A program made the translations under genes and the position numbers. A stretch of 64,000 nt of DNA from Humimonas sp964465015. GTDB lineage: Bacteria > Gemmatimonadota > Gemmatimonadetes > Palauibacterales > Palauibacteraceae. The DNA is taken from the NCBI GenBank assembly GCA_964465015.1, contig CAYXHP010000020.1, positions 1-64,000 of the forward strand. Reading direction: 5' to 3'. This document shows positions 24,987 to 33,879 of this stretch, piece by piece (positions within the stretch are counted from its first letter, which is position 1; each line of letters opens with the position of its first letter). The notes below the pieces were generated by a model. It had not been told where the DNA came from. It did not search any database and worked only from the letters and a program-made list of their open reading frames with translations.

Positions 24987-25909
24987 GAACCCTCCAGGAC
25001 CCCCTCCACGAAGCGCGAAGGGTCGAAGAGCTCCAGGTCGCGAATCGTCTCGCCCGTCCCCACGAAGCGCACCGGAAGGCCCGCCTCGCGCGCCACCGCC
25101 ACCGCCGCCCCGCCTCTCGCCGTGGAGTCGAGCTTCGCGAGCACGAGCCCGCTGAGCGGCACCATCTTCCCGAACTCGCGGGCCTGGAGGAGCACGTTCT
25201 GACCCGAGGTCGCATCCACCACCAGCAGGCGCTCGTGCGGGGCTCCCTCGACGAGCCGCCCGGCCACGCGGTCGATCTTGGCGAGCTCCTCGAGCAGCCC
25301 GCGATGCGTGTGGAGCCGGCCGGCCGTGTCGACGAGAACGAGGTCGTCGCCCCGTTCCCGCGCCGACGAGATCGCGTCGTAGGTCACCGCGGCGGGGTCA
25401 CCGCCCGCCTGACCCCCGATGAAGCGCGCTCCCGTCGTCTCGGCCCAGCGCCCGAGCTGCTCGCGGGCGGCGGCCCGGAAGGTGTCGCCCGCCGCGAGGA
25501 CCACGCTCCGTCCCTCGGAGCGGGCTCGCTCGGCCAGCTTGCCCGCGGTGGTCGTCTTGCCGCTGCCGTTCACTCCCAGGAGGAGGACCACGCAGGGCCC
25601 CTCGGCCGGCCAGCGCAGGTCCTGTCCCGGTCGGGTGTCCCCGTCGCCCCGCGCCTGTTCGAGGATCTCCCGCACCCGGCTGGAGAGGTGCTCACGGAGG
25701 TCCCGCTCGGTCTTCACCTTTCCCCGCCGGGCGGCCCGCTCGAGCTCGTCGGTGAGCTCCAGGGCCGCGTCGACGCCGAAGTCCGCCTCGAGGAGCACGC
25801 GCTCCAGCTCGGCGATGGAATCGTCGTCGATGCCGCGGACCAGCGTCCCCACGTCCGTGAGGGCGACGTCCTTGATCCGCTGCCACAGGGAGGCCTTCCT
25901 CCCCACGTC
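24983..25909 (-). CDS. ftsY: Signal recognition particle receptor FtsY
   Basis: 308 residues from GTG at 25909 (VDVGRKASLWQRIKD), preceded by AGGTGAG; GTG 25927 is an alternative. Helical N domain, then the SRP GTPase: G1 GVNGSGKTTTAGK, DTFRAAAREQL, G3 DTAGR, and AKLDSTARGG with terminal GTGETIRDLELFDP. No acidic A domain, as in many minimal FtsY proteins. It docks ribosome-SRP complexes at the membrane. First gene of a run with recG, the epimerase and probably PAP2. Confidence 0.95.
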   Translation of the reverse strand, partial: DVGRKASLWQRIKDVALTDVGTLVRGIDDDSIAELERVLLEADFGVDAALELTDELERAARRGKVKTERDLREHLSSRVREILEQARGDGDTRPGQDLRWPAEGPCVVLLLGVNGSGKTTTAGKLAERARSEGRSVVLAAGDTFRAAAREQLGRWAETTGARFIGGQAGGDPAAVTYDAISSARERGDDLVLVDTAGRLHTHRGLLEELAKIDRVAGRLVEGAPHERLLVVDATSGQNVLLQAREFGKMVPLSGLVLAKLDSTARGGAAVAVAREAGLPVRFVGTGETIRDLELFDPSRFVEGVLEGS

Positions 25910-26518
25910 CACTCTACTGTCGCTCACCTGTCGTCGTGGCGGGAGTCTCGATCGAATCCTCCGGTCCCGCCCGACCGCGGCTGCGCGGACGGCGGAGGAG
26001 GCGCCTCGGATGGAATATACAGGAGCCGGCGGACGCGGGTCCGTATCCGCTGGTGTGAGCGCCACTCACCTCTTCCCTGACCCTTCCGGACCGGGCCTGC
26101 TTGATTTGGTCCAGAAGTTGCTCCCTCGCAAGCTGACCGTGCCGTCACGAAGTTTCGTGATTCTCAAATCGCCGGCCATCGGCGATGTGCGACCAGCACA
26201 GAGACGAACGGCACGCGCGACGGCGACACTTCGTGCGATTTCCTATCACCAGGGGGGAGCGATATGAGCTACGGCTGCGACTGATTCTGCGGCGGCACGC
26301 GGACCGGCGGCCTTCTCACCTCGAGCGAGGTCGCCTGGTTCGCGGGCCGGTTGATTACCGCCGGACGCGGCGGGAATCCACTGGGGGGATGCGCGCGGGG
26401 CGACAACTCGCGGTCGTCCTCCATCCGCATCACCTGGGGTATCGACGCGACGCTATGCCAGCAGGAGGCTCGGCCTGTCGGACAGCGCACCTCCGGGTTC
26501 GCGGGCCCATCTCCCCCC
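25910..26518. other. 609-base interval without a recognised gene
   Basis: Between ftsY and the M23 peptidase I see no convincing coding sequence. A 73-codon minus frame at 26269-26490 is Pro/Arg-rich with no recognisable fold. A GGGGGGAG followed by a 6-codon plus-strand frame (MSYGCD, 26264-26284) looks fortuitous. Two adjacent palindromes lie at 26145-26160 and 26168-26186. The interval should hold the ftsY promoter and the end of dcw transcription. Confidence 0.5.
26145..26186. promoter_or_regulatory. Two adjacent palindromes upstream of ftsY
   Basis: The first is 7-bp arms TCACGAA/TTCGTGA with a 2-base spacer (26145-26160), shaped like a protein-binding operator. The second, 7 bases on, is ATCGCCG/CGGCGAT with a 5-base loop (26168-26186) and on the minus strand is followed by TTTGAG, resembling a weak terminator for the dcw transcript. 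No T-run. Confidence 0.4.
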
Positions 26519-27949
26519 CTAGCGGCCGCCGCTCTCGGGGGCGGACGGGCGCTGCGGCCCGTGCACGGCGGCGGCCAGATGGGCTCCCGAGGGGAACTCC
26601 AGGTCGTCCAGGCGGGTCAGCCGCACGTCGCGGCTCCGGTCGAAGGCGGCCAGCTGCGCCTGCGGAATCGGCTTGCCGGGCGGAAGCTTCACGCGCCGCG
26701 GATCGCGCTGCACGCCGTTCACGAGGAACTCGTAGTGGAGGTGGGGCGCCGTGGCCAGGCCGGTCATGCCCACGTACCCGATGACCTGGTTCTGCTGGAC
26801 CCTCGCCCCAGGATGGATCCCGCGGGCCAGACCGCTCAGGTGCGCGTAGCGGGTCCGATACATCGGATTGTGCCGGATTTCGATCATGCGTCCGTAGCCG
26901 TCCCACCAGCCCGCGCGCGTCACGACGCCGGCGCCGGTGGCGTGGACCGGCGTCCCCCGCCTGGCGCCGTAGTCGATGCCGCGGTGCGCCCGCCACCGGT
27001 GCAGGATCGGGTGGTAGCGCCGGAGGCTGAACCCGGACGTGATCGGGCTGAACTTGAGCGGTGCCCGCAGGAACGCCTTCCGCGTGGCGTTGCCATCCGC
27101 GTCGTAGTACTCCTCGGGCCCGTTCGCGGTGACGAAGCGCACCGCGGGTAGCCGTCGGTCCTGATTGTAGAACTCGGCCGCGAGGATGTCGGCCCGCCGG
27201 ACCGTGCCGTCGGGCCGGACCTCCCGGCGCACCATGACGCGGAAGGCGTCGCCCGGCCGGATGTCCCGGAAGAAGTCCACCTGCCAGGCGTAGATCTGCG
27301 CCAGCCGCAGGTAGATCTCGATCTCCTCGTTGGGGGCGAGCCGCGTCGTGTCGCCGAACAGGTCGGCGGTCCACAGGCTGGACTGGATCACCCCTCCCAC
27401 GTAGAGCGTGTCGATGGACACGGAGACCGAGTCGATGTGTCCCCGCCATCCGGTTGCTTCTCGGTCCAGGATGAGCGACCGGTCCTGGTCCAGCGCCAGC
27501 GACACCTGCGAGGTGGTCTCCGGCACGCGCGCGGCCGTGCGAACGACGAGTCCCCGCGGAAGACGGCGCGGATCGACGCGGTGGCGGATGGCCCCGAGCA
27601 CCTGGGCGTAGTCATCGGCGCCGAGCCCGGCGTCCGCCAGCACCTCACCCAGGCTGTGGCGCGGGCGCACGGTGTCCGCCCCGGTGACCACGGGGGGTGC
27701 GGCCGCCGGCGTCGGCACGGGCGTCAGGACCGGTGGCGCCTTCGGCGCGGGCGGATGCGGTCGGTCCGATCCGCTGCTCCGGCCGATGAGCCCCGCCACG
27801 AGGAGGAGCGCCAGGAGCGACCCGACGCCGACCCCCCAGGGAGCGAGCCGACGCCCGCCGCGGCGTTCACGGCCGGAGCGGCGCAGCTCCGGACCGGCGT
27901 CGCGGCCGGACCCGCGCGGGGGTCCGGCGTCGTTCGACGATGGCTCCAT
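26519..27949 (-). CDS. M23 (LytM) murein endopeptidase, MepM-like
   Basis: 476 residues. Basic N terminus, a TM anchor at about 38-56, a Pro-rich linker, an OapA/LysM-like region (LGEVLADAGLGADDYAQVL), then the M23 domain. Zn ligands are visible in HRGIDYGA (HxxxD) and in PHLHYEF (HxH), so the enzyme should be catalytically active. Predicted periplasmic peptidoglycan endopeptidase. It follows ftsZ by 49 bases, suggesting coexpression with division genes and a role in septal or lateral wall remodelling. Confidence 0.9.
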   Translation of the reverse strand: MEPSSNDAGPPRGSGRDAGPELRRSGRERRGGRRLAPWGVGVGSLLALLLVAGLIGRSSGSDRPHPPAPKAPPVLTPVPTPAAAPPVVTGADTVRPRHSLGEVLADAGLGADDYAQVLGAIRHRVDPRRLPRGLVVRTAARVPETTSQVSLALDQDRSLILDREATGWRGHIDSVSVSIDTLYVGGVIQSSLWTADLFGDTTRLAPNEEIEIYLRLAQIYAWQVDFFRDIRPGDAFRVMVRREVRPDGTVRRADILAAEFYNQDRRLPAVRFVTANGPEEYYDADGNATRKAFLRAPLKFSPITSGFSLRRYHPILHRWRAHRGIDYGARRGTPVHATGAGVVTRAGWWDGYGRMIEIRHNPMYRTRYAHLSGLARGIHPGARVQQNQVIGYVGMTGLATAPHLHYEFLVNGVQRDPRRVKLPPGKPIPQAQLAAFDRSRDVRLTRLDDLEFPSGAHLAAAVHGPQRPSAPESGGR

Positions 27950-27998
27950 GGTCTCTCCGGGTCATCGCGGCCTCGCCCGGCTCGCTTCGAGGCCCGCC

Positions 27999-29240
27999 TC
28001 AGTCCATCTGCCGGCGAATGAAGGTCGGGATCTCCAGGTCCTCCAGGTCCTCGCGACGCGTGGGCCGCGGCGCATCGATCTCCTCGCGGCGGCTCGGCTC
28101 GGGGCTCCGCTCGGTCTCGCGGGCCGGCTCGGCGCTCTCGCCTTCGTCCGTCACGAGGCGCGGACCCGCGAAGGACACCGCGGCGACCCTATCGGGCTCG
28201 CGGCGCGGCTCCCTGTGGCGCTCCGCGCTACGGGGACGGGCGACCCGCTCCCGGACCGGCTCGTCCTCCTCGTCCGTGACCACGGTGCCGAAACCGGTGG
28301 CGATGACGGTGACCCGCACCTCGCCCTCGAACGCGCCGTCCTGAACGGCACCGAAGATCATCTCCGCCTCCTCGCCCGCCGCTTCCTGGACGATGGAGTT
28401 GATGGTCGTGACCTCGTCGATGGTGAGGTCCGGACCGCCGGAGATGTTCACGAGGACGCCCGTGGCGCCATTGATCGATACGCTGTCGAGGAGGGGAGAG
28501 CAAATGGCCTGCTGCGCCGCCTCCACCGCCCGGTTCTCGCCCGTGGCCCGTCCGGTTCCCATGAGCGCATCGCCGCGGTTGGACATCACGGTACGGACAT
28601 CGGCGAAGTCGACGTTCACCTCGCCCGTCACGGCGATGAGATCCGAGATCCCCTGCGTGGCGTGGAGGAGCACCTCGTCGGCCTTCTTGAGCGCATCCCT
28701 GAAGGTGGTCCCCTTCCCCACCACGGAGAGCAGCCGCTCGTTGGGCACCACGATCATCGTGTCGACGCTGCGGCGGAGGTCTCGCAGGCCCATCTCCGCG
28801 TGGCGCATGCGCTTTCGACCCTCGAACTGGAAGGGCCGCGTGACGATGGCGATGGCCAGCGCACCGAGCTGGCGCGCGACCCGGCCCACCGTCGGCGCCG
28901 CACCGGTCCCGGTCCCGCCCCCCATGCCGGCGGTCACGAACACCAGATCCGCTCCCTCGAGGGCCCGGCGCACGTCATCCTCCGATTCGGCGATGGCCTG
29001 CCGACCGATTTCGGGCCGGGCGCCGGCACCCAGGCCGCGGGTCAGCTTCTTGCCGATCTGGATGGTCAGGTGCGAGTCGCAGCGCTTGAGCGACTGAGCG
29101 TCGGTGTTGATGGCGATGAACTCCACCCCGTCCAGCTGCTCGGCGATCATGCGATTGATGGCGTTGCCGCCCGCCCCGCCGACCCCGACCACCTTCATCT
29201 TGGCGTTGCGCGCCATGCTGTCATCGAACTCGAAGACCAT
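27999..29240 (-). CDS. ftsZ: Cell division GTPase FtsZ
   Basis: 413 residues. Tubulin-fold GTPase with VGVGGAGGNAINRM near the N terminus, the signature GGGTGTGAAP (about 105-114), and the synergy-loop region GEVNVDFADV. A charged Arg/Glu-rich linker (about 325-398) leads to the conserved C-terminal peptide DLEIPTFIRRQ that binds FtsA. ATG at 29240 follows GAGGAGG. Starts 11 bases after ftsA. Confidence 0.98.
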   Translation of the reverse strand: MVFEFDDSMARNAKMKVVGVGGAGGNAINRMIAEQLDGVEFIAINTDAQSLKRCDSHLTIQIGKKLTRGLGAGARPEIGRQAIAESEDDVRRALEGADLVFVTAGMGGGTGTGAAPTVGRVARQLGALAIAIVTRPFQFEGRKRMRHAEMGLRDLRRSVDTMIVVPNERLLSVVGKGTTFRDALKKADEVLLHATQGISDLIAVTGEVNVDFADVRTVMSNRGDALMGTGRATGENRAVEAAQQAICSPLLDSVSINGATGVLVNISGGPDLTIDEVTTINSIVQEAAGEEAEMIFGAVQDGAFEGEVRVTVIATGFGTVVTDEEDEPVRERVARPRSAERHREPRREPDRVAAVSFAGPRLVTDEGESAEPARETERSPEPSRREEIDAPRPTRREDLEDLEIPTFIRRQMD

Positions 29241-29251
29241 CCTGTCCTCCT

Positions 29252-30475
29252 CTAGAAGAAATCCCTCAACCACTCCGTGACCCGGGCCAGGGTACGGCCC
29301 GCGACGCCGCCTCCACGCCTTCCCTCCCGCATCTTCCCGTACAGCGCCAGGCCCACGGCCGTGGCGAATTTCGGGCGCCTGACCGCGTCGGCGAGGCCGG
29401 TGAGCTCGGCTCCCGGCTCCCCCAGTCGCACGGGCAGGTTGAACACGCTCTGGGCCAGCTCCACCGCGCCGGGCAGCGACACGCTGCCGCCCGTGAGCAC
29501 GATCCCGGTGACCAGCTCCTCCCTCAGACCCGCCTCCTCCAGGTCGTCGTACACGAGGCCGAAGATCTCATCGAGACGCTGCTCGATGATGTGAGCCAGG
29601 AGCTCCCGCGAGAGCCGGCGCGTGGCCCCCGGCGAGTGCCCCGGCACCTCCACCCGCTCGTCGCGCTCCACGAGCACGGCGCGCGCGGCGCCGAACTCGC
29701 GCTTGAGACGCTCGGCCTCCTCGATCGGCACGCCGAGTCCCTTGATGATGTCGTTCGTGACGGCCTGCCCTCCCCAGCGCAGGGACCGGAGTCGCCGGAT
29801 CTTGCCGTCCTGGAAGACGGCCACGTCGGTGCGCGCCCCGCCCACCTCCACCAGCGCCACCCCGGCTTCCCGCTCGCTCTCTCGCAGCACGGCCAGGCTG
29901 CTGGCCAGCGGCTCGAGAATGAGCTCGTCCACTCCGTAACCGGCGCGGTCGACGGCGCGGCGGAGATCCCGGCAGGCGGCGGAGTCGGCCGTCACGATGC
30001 ACAGGTCCGCCTCGAGCCGGGTGCCGGCCATGCCCACGGGCGCGTGGATTCCGCCGCGGCCATCCACCGCGTACTCCTGCGGGATCGCGTGCAGCAGATC
30101 CCGGTCGGGCGGCACGACCACCGCGCGACCGACCTCGTGGACGCGGTCCATGTCCTGCTCGGTGATCTCGTGGCCGGCGACGGCCACGACCCCCGAGCTG
30201 CTTCCCACGTCGACGTGCGCGCCTGTGAGGCCCACGTAGGCGCTCTCGACCTCGAGACCCGCCATGATCTCGGCCTCCCGCATCGACTCGCGGATGGAGC
30301 GGGTGGTGGCCTCGAGGTCCGTGACGGCTTCGCTGCGCAGGCCCTCCGTCCGAGCGATCCCCACGCCGAGGACGCGGTCGGGCGCCTCCCCGTCCGGCCC
30401 GGCCTCGAGGATGACCGCGCACGTCTTGGTCGACCCGACATCGAGCCCCACCACGACCCGGGGACCGCCGATCAC
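29252..30475 (-). CDS. ftsA: Cell division protein FtsA
   Basis: 407 residues. Actin-like ATPase: VVVGLDVGSTKTCAVI (phosphate 1), the 1C domain with GLTGAHVDVGSSSG, phosphate 2 VALVEVGGARTDVAVF, adenosine motif GIVLTGGSVSLPG. The C terminus RVTEWLRDFF is the amphipathic membrane-targeting helix. Tethers FtsZ to the membrane and recruits later divisome proteins. GTG start overlaps the ftsQ stop by four bases. Confidence 0.97.
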   Translation of the reverse strand: MIGGPRVVVGLDVGSTKTCAVILEAGPDGEAPDRVLGVGIARTEGLRSEAVTDLEATTRSIRESMREAEIMAGLEVESAYVGLTGAHVDVGSSSGVVAVAGHEITEQDMDRVHEVGRAVVVPPDRDLLHAIPQEYAVDGRGGIHAPVGMAGTRLEADLCIVTADSAACRDLRRAVDRAGYGVDELILEPLASSLAVLRESEREAGVALVEVGGARTDVAVFQDGKIRRLRSLRWGGQAVTNDIIKGLGVPIEEAERLKREFGAARAVLVERDERVEVPGHSPGATRRLSRELLAHIIEQRLDEIFGLVYDDLEEAGLREELVTGIVLTGGSVSLPGAVELAQSVFNLPVRLGEPGAELTGLADAVRRPKFATAVGLALYGKMREGRRGGGVAGRTLARVTEWLRDFF

Positions 30476-31206
30476 GAGCTCCCTCCGCGGCTCACGACCA
30501 CCTGACCCTCGAAGCGAGCGTCGGCCTCCGCCGCCGGCGGCTGTCCGTGGCGGTCCGCCAGGGCCGCCTCGACACGGCGCAATCCTCCCTCGGGATCGCC
30601 GGCGGGGAGGAGCACGCGCTGGACCTCGGCGCCGCCCGTCATGAACACCTCCACCCCGCCCGGGACGCGAAGCAGCTGTGAGGCGCTGCGGACGAAGGCG
30701 GGCTCGGACTCACGCAGTTTGTCGAGCACGTCCAGGAGCCGCCGGGTGGCCGGATCCTGGAGCTTCCCGTGCGCCACGCCGGCCCTCGAGCCCAGGATCG
30801 GCAGATCGAGGTCGGCCCGTGCGGGATCCAGGGGGAGCAGGTCGCCGGCCGAGTCCACCGGCACGAGGTCGGGCGTCGGCACCAGGGCCACCGGCTCCAC
30901 CTCGGTGACGCGGATCTCGATCCGGTGCACTCCGGTGCGGCGTACGCGGGCATCGGCGATCATCGGGTCCGACCGGACCCGCCTCTCCCAGGCAGATGGA
31001 TCGTCCCACACGGACGCGCCCGGCTCGACCGCCGCGAGGGCGACGACCCGGTCCGGCGGCACATAGTGCGTGCCCACCACCCGGACCTCCTCCACCCGGA
31101 AGCCGGGGAGGCGCGAGAGCAGCACCGGCGCCCACAGAGGGGCTCCGGCCCCGACCACGGCCGACAGGGTGGCCACGTAGATCCGGCGGCGAGTCCTCCG
31201 GGTCAC
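30472..31206 (-). CDS. ftsQ: Cell division protein FtsQ/DivIB
   Basis: 244 residues. Short basic cytoplasmic tail, one TM helix (about 10-30), POTRA domain (FRVEEVRVVGTHYVPPDRV), then the beta domain. The sequence is divergent from enterobacterial FtsQ but position and architecture are diagnostic. GTG at 31206 overlaps the murC stop (GTGA) and its stop overlaps ftsA. No murB or ddl lies between murC and ftsQ. Confidence 0.88.
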   Translation of the reverse strand: MTRRTRRRIYVATLSAVVGAGAPLWAPVLLSRLPGFRVEEVRVVGTHYVPPDRVVALAAVEPGASVWDDPSAWERRVRSDPMIADARVRRTGVHRIEIRVTEVEPVALVPTPDLVPVDSAGDLLPLDPARADLDLPILGSRAGVAHGKLQDPATRRLLDVLDKLRESEPAFVRSASQLLRVPGGVEVFMTGGAEVQRVLLPAGDPEGGLRRVEAALADRHGQPPAAEADARFEGQVVVSRGGSS

Positions 31207-32720
31207 GCGTCCTCCCGTCCCATCACGGCCGCCGCGCAGCGGTGCGCCAGTTCCGTGACGTCCCCGGCGCCCATGAACAGGAAGAGGGTACGGGGACTCT
31301 GGCCGGCGGCTGCCGCCCGCACCAGATCCAGGACCTCGTCCGGGAGCGTTCCCTCCACCGGCGCCCGGCCACCGGCCTGGGCCTGGATCCGGGCCGCCTC
31401 GAGGATGAGGCGGGAGTCTACGCCCTCGATCGGCGCCTCGCGCGCGCCGTACACCGGCAGCACCAGCGCCAGATCGGCGCCCGCCGCCAGCGCCTCGGCG
31501 AACTCGGCCGCGAACCGGCGGGTGCGGCTGTAGAGGTGCGGTTGGAAGACCGCCACGAGGCGTGCGCCCGGCTGCATGCGCGCGGCCGCCGCGAGGGACG
31601 CCGCGACCTCCGTGGGGTGGTGGGCGTAGTCGTCCACCACGACGACCCGCTCGCTCGCGGCCAGGAGCTCGAGCCTGCGGGCCACGCCGGTGAAGTCGGC
31701 CAGCGCCGCCTCGAGCCGGGCCGGGTCGGCGCCGAGCCGCAGGGCCGCCGCCAGCGCCCCGGCGGCATTCTGGAGATTGTGGGCGCCCGGCGCCCCCAGC
31801 CGAAAGGGCACCTCCCCTTCGGGTGCGTGCAGGACGGCGCACACCGGCTCCGGCCCCCCACCTCCCGAGCCGCCCTCCCCGGCCACCACGCCGTAGTCCG
31901 CGTCTGGAGCCAGGCCGTAGGAGGCGGACCCGCGCAGACCGCCGGCGACCCGGCCCGCTCCGGGATCGTCCGCGCACCAGAGCACGCCCAGGCGATCCGA
32001 CGCCCGCCCGGCGAACTCACGATACGCCGATTCGAGCGCCTCGAGGCTCCCGTAGCTCTCCAGGTGCTCCTCCTCCACGGCGCTCACCAGCGCCAGGTCC
32101 GGGTCCAGCTCCAGGAACGAACGGTCGAACTCGTCGGCCTCGACGACAGCCACGGCGCCGCGGCCGCGGCGGGCGTACGAGCCCCACGTGGGCAGGCGGC
32201 CTCCGACCGCCGCACACGGGTCGAGTCCGGCCGCTTCGGCCGCCAGCGCGGTCATGGCCGTGATCGTCGTCTTTCCGTGCGTCCCGCTCACGCCGACCAG
32301 CGTTCGATCGTTCACGAGGGCCGCCAGGACCCGAGCGCGGCGCCACACGGGCACACCCCGCTCGCGCGCGGCCCGGAGCTCCGGGTGCTCTTCGGGCACC
32401 GCGCTGCTCCGGACCACCAGGCTCGCCCGGAGCACGTGGGAGGGATCGTGTCCCTCCTGCACCAGGCCGCCGGAGGCGCGGATCTCCTCGACGTCCCCAC
32501 CGCTGCGATCGCACCCGCTCACGCGGTAGCCCTCCCCGGCCAGCAGCACGGCGAGGGCGCGCATTCCGGCCCCCGCGGCCCCGACCAGATGCACCTCGGC
32601 GCCCGGGCCGGGCAGATCGGAGCGCCGCGCGAGGCGTCGCTCCGGCTTCTCCACCGGGAATCGGACCGTGCGCTCGGGGGCCCGGCCATCGGGCGCCCGC
32701 ACCGGGGCCTCAGCGCTCAT
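31203..32720 (-). CDS. murC: UDP-N-acetylmuramate--L-alanine ligase MurC
   Basis: 505 residues. HLVGAAGAGMRALA starts the UDP-binding domain, GVSGTHGKTTITAM is the ATP P-loop, then VVEADEFDRSFL, HHPTEVAA and FQPHLYSRTR. Adds L-Ala to UDP-MurNAc in the cytoplasm. The roughly 40-residue N-terminal extension is unusual in length. ATG at 32720 lies inside the end of murG (11-base overlap). Confidence 0.96.
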   Translation of the reverse strand: MSAEAPVRAPDGRAPERTVRFPVEKPERRLARRSDLPGPGAEVHLVGAAGAGMRALAVLLAGEGYRVSGCDRSGGDVEEIRASGGLVQEGHDPSHVLRASLVVRSSAVPEEHPELRAARERGVPVWRRARVLAALVNDRTLVGVSGTHGKTTITAMTALAAEAAGLDPCAAVGGRLPTWGSYARRGRGAVAVVEADEFDRSFLELDPDLALVSAVEEEHLESYGSLEALESAYREFAGRASDRLGVLWCADDPGAGRVAGGLRGSASYGLAPDADYGVVAGEGGSGGGGPEPVCAVLHAPEGEVPFRLGAPGAHNLQNAAGALAAALRLGADPARLEAALADFTGVARRLELLAASERVVVVDDYAHHPTEVAASLAAAARMQPGARLVAVFQPHLYSRTRRFAAEFAEALAAGADLALVLPVYGAREAPIEGVDSRLILEAARIQAQAGGRAPVEGTLPDEVLDLVRAAAAGQSPRTLFLFMGAGDVTELAHRCAAAVMGREDA

Positions 32721-33876
32721 CCCCGATCCTCCGGGCCGGGGTGTCCGGCGGGCCGGGGACATCCTCCGCGCTCTCCCCTCCGGCTCGAGCCAGGCGAAGA
32801 AGGACCCGAGCGACCTGATCGGCCGCATCCGGAGCGCCCCGCGCTCGCGCTGCCGCGGCCATCCGGGCGCGCAGGGGCGCGTCGGCCACGATCCCCGCGG
32901 CAAGACTCCACAGCTCGCCCGGCGCCAGATCCCGCTCCTCGCGGACCACGACCGCTCCCCTCTCCTCGAGCACCCTGGCGTTCGCGCTCTGGTGCGCGTC
33001 CGCGGCCCCCGGAAAGGGCACGAGGACCGCGGGGACTCCCGCGGCCGCCAGCTCCGAGACGAACATCGCCCCGGAGCGCCCGATGGCCAGCGAGACGGCC
33101 GACAGTCGGGCGCCGAGATCCGGGATGAACGGGACCACCCGGATCCGCTCCGCGTGCGGGAGCTCCGCCACCGCCCGAGCCACTTCCTCCGCGTGGCTCG
33201 CGCCCGCGATCCAGACCAGGCTCGTCTCTTCGGGCCATTCCGGTCCCTCCCGCAGGTCCTCGAGGAGGCGTCGATTGATGCCCCGCGCTCCCTGGCTCCC
33301 ACCGGCCACCAGCACGACCCTGCCCTCGGGCCACGGGAACAGCTCCTGGGGCGCGTGGTCCGGGGGCGCGATCGGATTCCCGAGCGTGAACACCTCGGTG
33401 GCCGGACCCGGCTCCAGGTCGCGCCGGGCCTCCGGAAAGCCCAGGTGCAGCTGGTCCACGCGAGGGGCGAACAGCCTCGTCACCCGGCCGGGCCGGGCGT
33501 TCTGCTCCTGCAGCGCCGTGGCCGTTCCCTTCAGGATCGCCCAGGCCAGCACCGGCGCCGCCGCGTAGCCCCCGGTCCCGATCACCACGTGCGGGCGGAA
33601 CTCCCGGAAGATCGCGGCCGTCTTCCACGCCACCCGGGGCGCGGTCGCCACCACGCGCCAGTTCCGCCACGGGCGGCTGCGGTAGAGGGGTTGCGTCGGC
33701 AGGAGCCGGTAGGGCAGGCCCCGGCCAGGGAGCACTTCGGCCTCCAGCCCCCGCAGCGCTCCCACGTAGAGGACGTTCGTCGCCGGATCGGCCCGCTGGA
33801 GCGCCTCGGCCAGGTTGAGCGCCGGATACAGGTGCCCTCCCGTTCCCCCTCCCGCGATCAGCACGCGCATCTCCAT
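32710..33876 (-). CDS. murG: Lipid II synthase MurG (GlcNAc transferase)
   Basis: 388 residues. GT-B fold with G-loop IAGGGTGGHLYPAL near the N terminus, GTGGYAAAPVL, the second G-loop VAGGSQGARGIN, GRSGAMFVSELAAAGVPAVL and DAHQSANA (uracil/GlcNAc recognition). Converts lipid I to lipid II on the inner leaflet. The C-terminal tail is Pro/Glu-rich beyond the core. ATG at 33876 sits 3 bases after the ftsW stop. Confidence 0.97.
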   Translation of the reverse strand: MEMRVLIAGGGTGGHLYPALNLAEALQRADPATNVLYVGALRGLEAEVLPGRGLPYRLLPTQPLYRSRPWRNWRVVATAPRVAWKTAAIFREFRPHVVIGTGGYAAAPVLAWAILKGTATALQEQNARPGRVTRLFAPRVDQLHLGFPEARRDLEPGPATEVFTLGNPIAPPDHAPQELFPWPEGRVVLVAGGSQGARGINRRLLEDLREGPEWPEETSLVWIAGASHAEEVARAVAELPHAERIRVVPFIPDLGARLSAVSLAIGRSGAMFVSELAAAGVPAVLVPFPGAADAHQSANARVLEERGAVVVREERDLAPGELWSLAAGIVADAPLRARMAAAARARGAPDAADQVARVLLRLARAGGESAEDVPGPPDTPARRIGDER

Positions 33877-33879
33877 GCC

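Noticed and set aside
26264..26284. Six-codon plus-strand frame (MSYGCD) after GGGGGGAG
   Set aside because: Too short, and no downstream plus-strand gene that it could serve as a leader for.
26269..26490. 73-codon minus frame in the gap before ftsY
   Set aside because: Pro/Arg-rich, no RBS or recognisable fold; composition does not look coding.
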